NCBI GenBank assembly: GCA_031261245.1
Contig: JAISKU010000118.1
Span: forward strand, 1-23,517
Reading direction: 5' to 3'
Source of the DNA: Oscillospiraceae bacterium
Lineage (GTDB): Bacteria; Bacillota; Clostridia; Oscillospirales; Oscillospiraceae
DNA length: 23,517 bases
Made by a program: the position numbers and the translations under genes. This document shows, one piece after another, positions 6,960 through 14,266 of this stretch. Below the pieces are notes generated by a model. It did no database searches. It was not told the DNA's origin and was given only the letters and a program-made list of their open reading frames with translations. The stretch's first letter is position 1, and the number at the start of each line of letters is the position of its first letter.

Positions 6960-7433
6960 ATGAGCGAACCGGAGCTGAAATACAAGACCTTAATCCACCA
7001 ATTTGAGCCGGAGACGCCGCCATCGGGCGCGGACGGTGAGGTCACCGGCGGCAATCCGCAGCTTTGCTTTCGCGGCGCGGCGCAGATACCGGGGGCGGGC
7101 TTCAACCTCGGCTTCCGCGTGATATCCGCGCCCGTGCTTGCCGAACCGTATCCCCACAAGCACGGCGAGGACGAGTTTCTCATGTTTTCTTCAAGTACGC
7201 TGAACTCAAAGGACTGGAACGCGCACCTTGAGCTCACAATCGGAATCGGGGACGACGCCGAGATATACAGCATCGACGAGCCGACGACCGTGAGGATACC
7301 CGCCGGGGTGTGGCACGGGCCGCTGAATTTTGTGCGGGTGGACAGTCCCGTGTTCTTCCAGCCGGCGCTTTTGCGTGAGAATTTCGGCGGGACGTATATG
7401 CTGCCGGACGGCAAGCGCGAGCTGTACTTTTGA
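6960..7433 (+). CDS. Cupin-like protein A, 157 aa
   Basis: A single cupin-like domain. The first cupin motif reads PYPHKHGEDEFLMF (His66, His68, Glu72) and the second PTTVRIPAGVWHGPLNF (His109), giving the usual two-His, one-Glu, one-His metal set. It then has NFGGTYMLPDG and ends at RELYF, without the cysteine tail found in its paralogue. GGGAG precedes the ATG, and the promoter at 6891-6919 lies downstream of the open frame that continues upstream, so the start is secure. It is clearly related to the next gene (13-base gap) and to both halves of the 375-aa protein at 15846. Cupins of this size can be metal-dependent enzymes or small-molecule sensors; the substrate is unknown. It forms an operon with protein B and the MATE exporter. 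Confidence 0.78.
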   Translation: MSEPELKYKTLIHQFEPETPPSGADGEVTGGNPQLCFRGAAQIPGAGFNLGFRVISAPVLAEPYPHKHGEDEFLMFSSSTLNSKDWNAHLELTIGIGDDAEIYSIDEPTTVRIPAGVWHGPLNFVRVDSPVFFQPALLRENFGGTYMLPDGKRELYF

Positions 7434-7445
7434 AAGGAGTGCGCA

Positions 7446-8006
7446 ATGGGTGAGCTGAAATACGAGCGGCTTGTCTGCCGCAACAGACCGGAGCGCGGCA
7501 GCATGTACATAGACGGCCCGTATACGGAGAACACGGAGCAGGAGGTCTACGGCATAGGCTTCCGCGGGGCGTGTCAAATCCCCGGGTCGCCCGCGAACAT
7601 CGCGGGCGGCCTCATGTACGAGCCGGTTTTGATTGACCCGTATCCGCACCGGCACCCGGTAGACGAGTACCTCATCTTTACCGGGCCGCCGGAGGATCCG
7701 TTCCGCTTTGACGCGCACGTTGAGTTCACTCTCGGCCTCGACGCGGACGCGGAAAAATATGATATCGACCGCCCGACTACCGTGAGGATACCGGCCGGGG
7801 TGTGGCACTGCCCGCTCGACTTCGTGCGAATTGACAGCCCGATATTCTTTGAGGTGGCGCTGTTGCAGGGGAATTTCGGCGGGACGTACATAATGCCGGA
7901 CGGGGTGCGGGACTTGCAGTACAACGGGCAGATCGACTGCATTATGGAGCCGGAAAAGCTCTGCGACGCGTGCCAGAGATGTCTCACCTTAGACTGGAAA
8001 AAATAG
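7446..8006 (+). CDS. Cupin-like protein B with four-cysteine tail, 186 aa
   Basis: A paralogue of the preceding gene. Cupin motif 1 is PYPHRHPVDEYLIFTG (His68, His70, Glu74) and motif 2 PTTVRIPAGVWHCPLDF (His111), followed by NFGGTYIMPDG. Unlike protein A it carries a C-terminal cysteine motif, Cys165-x7-Cys173-x2-Cys176-x2-Cys179, shared in spacing with the first half of the protein at 15846. Such a set could hold Zn or an iron-sulfur cluster (inference). GAAAGGAG precedes the ATG. The stop lies 2 bases before the MATE start, so it is co-expressed with the exporter. Function is unknown; an enzyme or sensor acting on the substrate handled by the neighbouring transporters and reductase is the simplest reading. 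Confidence 0.78.
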   Translation: MGELKYERLVCRNRPERGSMYIDGPYTENTEQEVYGIGFRGACQIPGSPANIAGGLMYEPVLIDPYPHRHPVDEYLIFTGPPEDPFRFDAHVEFTLGLDADAEKYDIDRPTTVRIPAGVWHCPLDFVRIDSPIFFEVALLQGNFGGTYIMPDGVRDLQYNGQIDCIMEPEKLCDACQRCLTLDWKK

Positions 8007-8008
8007 CG

Positions 8009-9406
8009 ATGAGAGAACGCAATTCGCGTATGCTTACGGAGGGGCCGGTCTGGCGGCTTATGCTGTCGTTTTCGCTGCCGCTCATGCTCTCATCCATTTT
8101 TCAGCAGCTTTACGGGGCGGTAAACATCGTTTTTCTCGGGAGATTCGCCTCGGCAGAGGCGCTCGCGGGAGCGGGCAACGGCTCCACGCTCATATACGCG
8201 CTCAACAGCATGTTTCTCGGGCTGTCCACGGGCGGAATGATAGTGCTCGGCAGATTTTTCGGCGCGAAGGACGACGAGCGCTCCGCCAAGACGGTCGGCA
8301 ATGTGATACTTCTTCAGGCCGCCGCGGTCGCGCTGACCATGGGGCTTATATTCGTGTTCGGGAAGGCGCTTATCAGGCTGATAAACGTGCCGGGCGCGGG
8401 CGGCGGCTCCGTCGGGGCGGACACGGAGGCGTGGAACTACATGCGTATCTGCGCGTTCGGGCTGATTTTCAACGCGGGGTACAACATCGTGAGCTCCGTG
8501 CTGCGGGCGATCGGGAACTCCGCCGCGCCGATGGTGTTTGTGGTCGTCTCCTGCTGCGTCAACGTGCTTCTCGACTACGTGTTCGTGGGGGTTTTGCGGC
8601 GCGGGGCCTCCGGCGCGGCGACGGCGACGGTGATTGCGCAGGCGGCGAGCTTTCTGCTGTCCATGCTGTACCTGTTTTGGCGGAAGCTGCCGTTTTCCGT
8701 AAAGCTGTCGGATTTGCGTCCGAGCCGCAACACGATGGTTTCGATTTTCAAGCTCGGGCTGCCGATCTCATTGCAGTCGATACTGAACATCTTGTCCTTT
8801 ACGGTGATCGCCGCGATTATAAACGGCATGGGGCTGTTCTATTCGGCGGCGAACGGCGTCGTGAACAACCTCATGAATTTCTATTTCGTCATACCGATAG
8901 CGATCGGGCAGGCGCTCTCCGCGTTCAGCGCGCAGAATATCGGCGCGGGGAAGCCCGACCGCGCAAAGCAGGGGTTGCGGATTTGCATTATCGCGTCCCT
9001 CGCGATAGCGGTGCCGTGTACGGTGCTGGCGAGCTTCTGGCCGACGCCGATAGCGTCCCTGCTCGCCTCCGACCCGGACGTGATAACCGCGAGCGCGCAG
9101 TTTTTGATCCCGTACTCCTGGGACTGCATATTCGTCGGCTGCGTGTTCTGCATCAACGGCTTTCTGAACAGCTGCGGGCTTACGGCGTTCGTGGCGGCGC
9201 ACGAGACCGCGGCGGCGTTTCTCGTGCGCATACCCGTCACGTGGCTGATGAGCCGCGTCGCGGGCGCGACGCTGTTCCACGTGGGAATCGGGACGCCGGC
9301 GGCGACGCTCGCCTCGCTGATAATCTGCTTTGTATATTATAAGGTGAGGCTCTCACGCGGGAGGCTCAGTTCCGTGATGTCGGCGATGTCGGGCTCGGGG
9401 GCGTGA
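8009..9406 (+). CDS. MATE-family multidrug/toxin efflux transporter
   Basis: A 465-residue, highly hydrophobic protein with about twelve predicted membrane segments in two similar halves. The N-terminal MLTEGPVWRLMLSFSLPLML and IFQQLYGAVNIVFLGRF are typical of Na+- or H+-coupled MATE antiporters, and the second half repeats the pattern (FKLGLPISLQSILNIL, VIPIAIGQALSAFSAQNIGAG). The start is placed at ATG 8009, two bases after the upstream stop; an ATG at 7970 would overlap the cupin gene and lengthen the N-terminus beyond the family norm. Being third in an operon with two cupin-like genes suggests export of a compound made or met by that pathway rather than general drug resistance, but this is inference. 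The stop lies just before the convergent LysR gene's stop. Confidence 0.9.
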   Translation: MRERNSRMLTEGPVWRLMLSFSLPLMLSSIFQQLYGAVNIVFLGRFASAEALAGAGNGSTLIYALNSMFLGLSTGGMIVLGRFFGAKDDERSAKTVGNVILLQAAAVALTMGLIFVFGKALIRLINVPGAGGGSVGADTEAWNYMRICAFGLIFNAGYNIVSSVLRAIGNSAAPMVFVVVSCCVNVLLDYVFVGVLRRGASGAATATVIAQAASFLLSMLYLFWRKLPFSVKLSDLRPSRNTMVSIFKLGLPISLQSILNILSFTVIAAIINGMGLFYSAANGVVNNLMNFYFVIPIAIGQALSAFSAQNIGAGKPDRAKQGLRICIIASLAIAVPCTVLASFWPTPIASLLASDPDVITASAQFLIPYSWDCIFVGCVFCINGFLNSCGLTAFVAAHETAAAFLVRIPVTWLMSRVAGATLFHVGIGTPAATLASLIICFVYYKVRLSRGRLSSVMSAMSGSGA

Positions 9407-9407
9407 C

Positions 9408-10307
9408 TCACGCGTCGCGACCGCCGGGAATGTACAGGCCGTGGGAGTTGCGCAGTTGTCCGAAGTCGATGCCCTCGACGACGCGGAGAAAGTCGTCAAA
9501 GACCGCGTTGTGGCGCGTGATTCTGTTCCACAGCAGGCACATCGGGGTGTTGACTCTCGGAAAAAACGGGATGATTTTTATGTCGTTCCAGCCGCCGCAG
9601 ATCTCGATCGGGAAAACCGCGTGGGCGAAGCCGTTCGCGACGGCCATGTGGACCATCTCAGGCGAGCGCGTCGTGAGGACGACCTCACGGCACTCGTAGT
9701 CCTCGCGCGGGAGCGTGTCGAGCACGGCGACGGACAGGTTGACGCAATACTCGATCGCAACCTCGTGCAGGCCCGAGAGCTCCCCGTCCTTAGGGGCGCA
9801 CAGCACCCACTGGTCGGTGTACAGCTCCATTGCGCCGAGGTGCCCGGCGGACTCCTCCGTCTGCGGGCCGATGACAAAGTCGTATACGTTGTCGATGATG
9901 AGCTTGGGTATGTCCTCGCAGCGGACGCCCTCGATAGTGATATTGACGTCGGGGTATTTTTCGCAGAACGGCTTCTGGACGAAGGGGTAGAACCACTCTC
10001 CGCAGTTGTAGGCGATGCCGATTCGCAGCGTTTTCGCCTCGTCGGAGGGGAGGGCGTTGCGCAGATTGCTCATGGTGAGGTCAAAGGTGCGCGCGAACTC
10101 GTTGAGCATCGTGTAGACCACCTTGCCCTGCGGGGTCAGGGCGATCCCGTCGGGGCGGCGGGTCAGGAGGCTGAAGCCCGCGCTCTCCTCGAGCTCCTTT
10201 ATCGCGCGGGAGATGACCGACCGCGAGACAAAGAGCTCCACCGCCGCGCGCGAGATGCTCCCGCTCTTGTACACGGCGAAAAAATACTGTATTTGCTTTT
10301 CGGTCAT
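9408..10307 (-). CDS. LysR-type transcriptional regulator
   Basis: A 299-residue LTTR. The N-terminal winged helix-turn-helix is clear (KQIQYFFAVYKSGSISRAA, then VSRSVISRAIKELEE and LLTRRPDGIALTPQGKVVY, about residues 4-68). The rest is the periplasmic-binding-protein-like effector domain (LRIGIAYNCGEWFYPF..., DFVIGPQTEE). The ATG at 10307 is preferred over a GTG at 10316 because it sits at a better distance from GGAAGGCGG. It is transcribed divergently from the first transporter operon, the classic LTTR arrangement, and convergently with the MATE gene with no spacer. It most likely activates the transporter operon on binding the imported compound or its product, and represses itself. The effector is unknown. 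Confidence 0.92.
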   Translation of the reverse strand: MTEKQIQYFFAVYKSGSISRAAVELFVSRSVISRAIKELEESAGFSLLTRRPDGIALTPQGKVVYTMLNEFARTFDLTMSNLRNALPSDEAKTLRIGIAYNCGEWFYPFVQKPFCEKYPDVNITIEGVRCEDIPKLIIDNVYDFVIGPQTEESAGHLGAMELYTDQWVLCAPKDGELSGLHEVAIEYCVNLSVAVLDTLPREDYECREVVLTTRSPEMVHMAVANGFAHAVFPIEICGGWNDIKIIPFFPRVNTPMCLLWNRITRHNAVFDDFLRVVEGIDFGQLRNSHGLYIPGGRDA

Positions 10308-10339
10308 ATGGTGCACCGCCTTCCGGAATGTCTACGGGA

Positions 10340-10369
10340 ATTCTACTACCGCGCAAGGCGGTTTGTCAA
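10340..10369 (-). promoter_or_regulatory. Promoter of the LysR gene
   Basis: Minus strand: perfect -35 TTGACA (10364-10369), 18-bp spacer, -10 TAGAAT (10340-10345, one mismatch). The transcript would start near 10333, 25 bases before the ATG. Confidence 0.65.
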
Positions 10370-10441
10370 CAGGAATGCCCGCGGCGGTTGAAATTGCGCG
10401 CTTTTCGGGCTGTGCTATTTATGCTGCAGCTATATTATATT
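10366..10441 (+). promoter_or_regulatory. Control region between the LysR gene and transporter 1
   Basis: The 190-base divergent spacer holds an inverted repeat TCAAC-N16-GTTGA (10366-10391) overlapping the LysR -35, and a T-N11-A type element around GCTGCAGC (10420-10434). Next to the latter are AT-rich -10-like hexamers TATATT (10431-10436 and 10436-10441) with no good -35. That is what an activator-dependent promoter looks like. Site assignments are tentative. Confidence 0.35.
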
Positions 10442-10500
10442 ATGTACTTTACAAACAACAACCACCGTGCTAAACTTTTGCCGAATGGGGGTGACAGGGC

Positions 10501-11499
10501 TTGATTAGATATGTCGTCAAACGTCTGCTGATGATGATTCCGATACTCCTGTGCATTTCTTTTTTCGTAATGGTGCTCATCGACATCACGCCCGGAGACC
10601 CCGCGCGGCTGCTTCTCGGCAACACCGCCACCGAGGAGAAAATCGAGTCGCTGCGCGAGGAGTGGGGGCTTAACGACCCGCTGCCCGTGAGGTACGGGCG
10701 GTTTGTCTGGAACATTCTGCACGGCGACTTCGGCACGTCGTACCAGACGAAGCGGCCGGTCGCGACGGAGATGTTCCAGCGGTTTCCGTACACGCTGCTG
10801 ATCGCCGTGCTGAGTCTTGTGCTGTCGGTTTTTATCGGGATTCCGCTCGGTGTGCTGGCGGCGACGCACCAGTACACGATCTGGGACAACGTGGCGATCT
10901 TCCTCTCGCTTATCGCGGTGTCGATGCCGGGGTTCTGGTTCGCGCTTCTGCTTATCAGATACTTCGGGGTGGTTCTGGCGATACTGCCCACGTCGGGCAT
11001 AGAGGACTGGAAGGGGTGGATACTGCCGACGGTGTCCCTCGCGCTCGGCTACGCCGCGATTATCGCGCGGCAGACGCGCTCCAACCTCCTCGAGGTGATA
11101 AGGCAGGACTACATAACCACGGCGCGCGCGAAGGGCCTCGCCGAGGGGCGGGTGCTGTACCTGCACGCGATGAAGAACGCGATTATTCCGGTCGTGATGA
11201 TAGTCGGGTCGATATTCGGCGCGTCGCTCGGCGGGGCGCTTATCGCCGAAATCGTGTTCTCCGTCCCCGGTCTGGGGCAGTACACGCTGTCGGGACTTAG
11301 CAACAGGGATTACCCGGTTATTCAGGGGAGCGTGCTAATACTGTCCGGGCTGTACTCGGTCATCATTCTTGTGATTGACCTGCTGTTCGCGCTGATTGAC
11401 CCGCGCATACGCTCTCAGTACAGCTCAAAACGGGAAAAAATCCGGAAAAAGGGAGGAGTTGCTGCAAATGAAGCCGAAGAAGGAGTCGCAGCTGATTGA
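10501..11499 (+). CDS. Opp/Dpp-type ABC transporter permease (DppB-like), transporter 1
   Basis: A 332-residue inner-membrane permease with about six segments. The N-terminus MIRYVVKRLLMMIPILLCIS and the motif DITPGDPARLLLG are typical of the DppB/OppB subunit. The cytoplasmic EAA loop, which docks on the ATPase, appears as ARAKGLAEGRVLYLHAMKNA (about 205-224). Translation starts at TTG 10501, with a GGGGGTGA ribosome site before it; no ATG fits as well. It is first of a B-C-D-F-A operon plus a double-cupin gene, and its 3' end overlaps the next gene by 32 bases. Substrates of this family include peptides, nickel complexes, glycosides and other small organics, so substrate cannot be assigned. 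Confidence 0.92.
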   Translation: MIRYVVKRLLMMIPILLCISFFVMVLIDITPGDPARLLLGNTATEEKIESLREEWGLNDPLPVRYGRFVWNILHGDFGTSYQTKRPVATEMFQRFPYTLLIAVLSLVLSVFIGIPLGVLAATHQYTIWDNVAIFLSLIAVSMPGFWFALLLIRYFGVVLAILPTSGIEDWKGWILPTVSLALGYAAIIARQTRSNLLEVIRQDYITTARAKGLAEGRVLYLHAMKNAIIPVVMIVGSIFGASLGGALIAEIVFSVPGLGQYTLSGLSNRDYPVIQGSVLILSGLYSVIILVIDLLFALIDPRIRSQYSSKREKIRKKGGVAANEAEEGVAAD

Positions 11500-12322
11500 G
11501 TTCTGGCTGCAATTACGCAAAAACAAGCTTGCGGTAGTCGCGCTCGTGCTCCTCGTCCTGCTCGTGCTCGTCGCGATTCTCGCGCCTGTTCTCGCGCCGT
11601 ACCCGTACGCGGAGATGCACCCGGAGGACTCCTACGCGCCGTCGTCGTCGAAGTATCTGCTCGGCTCCGACAAGCTCGGGAGGGACGTGTTGAGCCGTCT
11701 GCTGTGGGGCGCGCGGCAGTCGCTTGAGATGGGCATCATCTCCGTCGCGATAGCGGCCGTCGTGGGGATATTTCTCGGCGCGCTGGCGGGGTACTACGGC
11801 GGGTGGAAGGACAATCTCATAATGCGGTTCCTCGACGTGTACGAGAGTATGCCGATGATGCTGCTCTGTATAACGCTCGCGGCGATACTGGGGCCGAGTC
11901 TGCGCAACGCGATAATCGCGATAGGCGTCGGCTCCGTGCCGGGGTACGCGAGGCTGACGCGGGCGACGATACTGACGGTGCGCGAAAAGGAGTACATCGA
12001 GGCGGCGCGGGCGATAAACTCGTCGGACGCGATTATTATAGTCAAGCACGTGATACCGAACTGCATGGCGCCGCTTATCGTCGATATCACGATGAACGTC
12101 GGCAACTGCATACTCGCGGGGGCGGGGCTGTCGTACATCGGGCTCGGCGTTCAGGCGCCCGTTCCGGAGTGGGGCGCGATGATCTCCGAGGCGAGGAACA
12201 TTCTGCGGGATCACTTCTCGCTCTCACTCTATCCCGGAATCTGCGTGATGATAAGCGTGCTCGCGTGCAACCTGCTCGGCGACGGGCTGCGCGACGCGCT
12301 CGACCCCCGGCTGAAGAATTAG
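11468..12322 (+). CDS. Opp/Dpp-type ABC transporter permease (DppC-like), transporter 1
   Basis: A 284-residue second permease that pairs with the DppB-like subunit. It begins MKPKKESQLIEFWLQLRKNK, has one N-terminal membrane helix, then the DppC-typical LLGSDKLGRDVLSRLLWGAR (about 66-85), four to five more helices, and the EAA loop EAARAINSSDAIIIVKHVIP (about 178-197), ending with DGLRDALDPRLKN, a standard family terminus. GGGAGGAG precedes the ATG at 11468, inside the end of the upstream permease gene, implying coupled translation. The frame is open further upstream but without a ribosome site. Confidence 0.92.
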   Translation: MKPKKESQLIEFWLQLRKNKLAVVALVLLVLLVLVAILAPVLAPYPYAEMHPEDSYAPSSSKYLLGSDKLGRDVLSRLLWGARQSLEMGIISVAIAAVVGIFLGALAGYYGGWKDNLIMRFLDVYESMPMMLLCITLAAILGPSLRNAIIAIGVGSVPGYARLTRATILTVREKEYIEAARAINSSDAIIIVKHVIPNCMAPLIVDITMNVGNCILAGAGLSYIGLGVQAPVPEWGAMISEARNILRDHFSLSLYPGICVMISVLACNLLGDGLRDALDPRLKN

Positions 12323-12331
12323 GGGGCGGGT

Positions 12332-13303
12332 ATGGGCGACGTATTGCTGAGTATAAAAAACCTGTCAATCGAGTACCACACCGACAAGGCGGTCGTCTAC
12401 GCGGTGAACAACATCAGTCTCGACGTGAGGCACGGGGAGACGATCGGGCTTGTCGGCGAGACGGGCGCGGGAAAGACGACGATAGCGAAGAGCATACTGC
12501 GCGTGCTGCCGACGCCGCCGGCAGTCGTCAAGTCAGGCGAGATATTCTTTGACGGCGACGATCTGCTGAAAACGTCAGAGCACGGCATGAAGAAGATACG
12601 CGGGAACAAGATAGCGATGATTTTTCAGGATCCGATGACGGCGCTAAACCCCATAGAGAGGGTCGGGAGCCAGATTGCGGAGGCGATAAAGCAGCACAAC
12701 AAGATCTCCCGCGCGGAGGCGGAGCGGCGCGCGTGCGACATGCTCGAGATGGTCGGGATTCCGGGGGGGCGGTTCAGCGAGTACCCGCACCAGTTCTCCG
12801 GCGGCATGAAGCAGCGCGTTGTGATAGCTATGGCGCTCGCCTGCAAGCCGGAGCTGCTGCTCGCCGACGAGCCGACGACGGCGCTCGACGTCACGATACA
12901 GGCGCAGGTCTTAGAGATGATGCACGATCTGAAGGAGAGGCTCGGCACCTCCGTCGTGATGATAACGCACGACCTCGGCGTGGTGGCCGATCTCTGCGAC
13001 TCCGTCGCCGTGGTGTACGCGGGGGAGATAGTCGAGCAGGCGTCGGCGGACGACATGTTTGAGAGTCCGTCACACCCGTACACGATAGGGCTTTTCGGCT
13101 CTCTGCCGCAGCTCGACTCCACGGAGCGGAGGCTGAAGCCGATAAAGGGGCTTATGCCCGACCCGACGAATCTGCCCGCGGGTTGCCGGTTTTGCGAGCG
13201 GTGTCCGAGAGCCGCCGGGGAGTGCGCGCAGGCCGCGCCGGAGATGCGCGAGACGGCGCCCGGGCATTTTGTGAAATGCTTCTATCCGGGGGGTGAGGAG
13301 TGA
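12332..13303 (+). CDS. Opp/Dpp-type ABC transporter ATPase (DppD-like), transporter 1
   Basis: A 323-residue cytoplasmic ATPase. Walker A is GETGAGKTT (42-50), Q-loop IFQDPMTALNP, signature FSGGMKQR (canonical), Walker B LLLADEPTTALD, H-loop ITHDLGVV. The C-terminal oligopeptide-transporter extension follows, with PTNLPAGCRFCERCP and further cysteines up to VKCF; in relatives this region carries a cysteine cluster that may bind iron-sulfur. It lies 9 bases after the permease and its TGA overlaps the ATG of the partner ATPase. It is closely related to the gene at 21182, including an exact 41-base match in the C-terminal region. Confidence 0.94.
   Translation: MGDVLLSIKNLSIEYHTDKAVVYAVNNISLDVRHGETIGLVGETGAGKTTIAKSILRVLPTPPAVVKSGEIFFDGDDLLKTSEHGMKKIRGNKIAMIFQDPMTALNPIERVGSQIAEAIKQHNKISRAEAERRACDMLEMVGIPGGRFSEYPHQFSGGMKQRVVIAMALACKPELLLADEPTTALDVTIQAQVLEMMHDLKERLGTSVVMITHDLGVVADLCDSVAVVYAGEIVEQASADDMFESPSHPYTIGLFGSLPQLDSTERRLKPIKGLMPDPTNLPAGCRFCERCPRAAGECAQAAPEMRETAPGHFVKCFYPGGEE
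13142..13182 (+). repeat. 41-base exact repeat, copy 1 (in DppD-like gene 1)
   Basis: Identical base for base to 22001-22041, in the codons for the conserved stretch around KGLMPDPTNLPAG. It marks how close the two transporter operons are at DNA level; other long identities occur in the DppF-like genes (for example 35 bases from 13934). Confidence 0.8.
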
Positions 13304-14250
13304 TGCCGGTGCTGCTGGAGGCGCGCGACCTCAAAAAATACTTCAAGACGGGCGGCGGAATGCTTCACGCCGTTGACGGGATAAGCTTCACGCTTGAGCG
13401 CGGCAAAACCCTCGGCGTAGTGGGGGAGTCCGGCTGCGGCAAGTCCACGCTCGGCCGCGTGCTGCTGCACCTGCTGGAGCTGACGTCGGGCGAGATCATC
13501 TTTGACGGGGCGGACGCCACGAATCCCGACAAGCAGGAGCTGCACGCGCTGCGCGAGAGGATGCAGGTCATCTTTCAGGACCCGTTTTCGTCCCTGAATC
13601 CGCGCATGTCCGTCAGCGAGGCGATAATGGAGCCGTTCAAGCGGCGCGGCGGCATGACGAAGGCCGACATGCTCTCGGAGACGCGGATACTCATGGAGAC
13701 GGTCGGCATCGCGGCGCGGTTTGAGAACTCCTACCCGCACGAGCTGGACGGCGGACGGCGGCAGCGCATAGGAATCGCGCGGGCGCTGGCGCTAAAGCCG
13801 GATTTTATAGTGTGCGACGAGCCCGTTTCCGCGCTCGACGTCTCGATTCAGGCGCAGATAATCAACCTGATGCTCGATTTGCAGGAGGAGCGCGGGCTGA
13901 CGTACATGTTCGTGACGCACGATCTGTCGGTGGTCAAGTACATCTCGGACGACATCATGGTGATGTACCTCGGGCAGATGGTGGAAAAAGCCCCGGCGAA
14001 CGAGCTTTTCCGCGACCCGAAGCACCCGTATTCCAAGGCGCTGCTTTCGGCGATTCCCGTGCCGAACCGCAAGAACCGCAAGAAGCGGATTCTGCTGACG
14101 GGCGAGATAACGTCGCCCGTCAACCCCAAACCGGGCTGCCGTTTTATGGCGCGCTGTCCGAACGCCTCCGAGGAGTGCAACAGGCCGCAGGAGCTTGTCG
14201 AGTGCACACCGGAGCACTTCGTCGCGTGCTGTAAATATGACACATTATAG
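13303..14250 (+). CDS. Opp/Dpp-type ABC transporter ATPase (DppF-like), transporter 1
   Basis: A 315-residue partner ATPase. Walker A is GESGCGKST (41-49), Q-loop IFQDPFSSLNP, Walker B FIVCDEPVSALD, H-loop VTHDLSVV, and the cysteine-bearing C-terminal extension (GCRFMARCPNASEEC). The ABC signature is LDGGRRQR (148-155), with Asp in place of the usual Ser and Arg for Gln; the same variant occurs in the paralogue at 22162. The start at ATG 13303 overlaps the upstream TGA by one base; a GTG three bases earlier would overlap by four. It should heterodimerise with the DppD-like subunit. Confidence 0.94.
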   Translation: MPVLLEARDLKKYFKTGGGMLHAVDGISFTLERGKTLGVVGESGCGKSTLGRVLLHLLELTSGEIIFDGADATNPDKQELHALRERMQVIFQDPFSSLNPRMSVSEAIMEPFKRRGGMTKADMLSETRILMETVGIAARFENSYPHELDGGRRQRIGIARALALKPDFIVCDEPVSALDVSIQAQIINLMLDLQEERGLTYMFVTHDLSVVKYISDDIMVMYLGQMVEKAPANELFRDPKHPYSKALLSAIPVPNRKNRKKRILLTGEITSPVNPKPGCRFMARCPNASEECNRPQELVECTPEHFVACCKYDTL

Positions 14251-14266
14251 TTTTGGAGGAATTTTA

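Noticed and set aside
9403..9412. Terminator between the convergent MATE and LysR genes
   Set aside because: The stop codons are separated by a single base and no hairpin with a U-run is visible there; termination must occur inside the opposing gene or be Rho-dependent.
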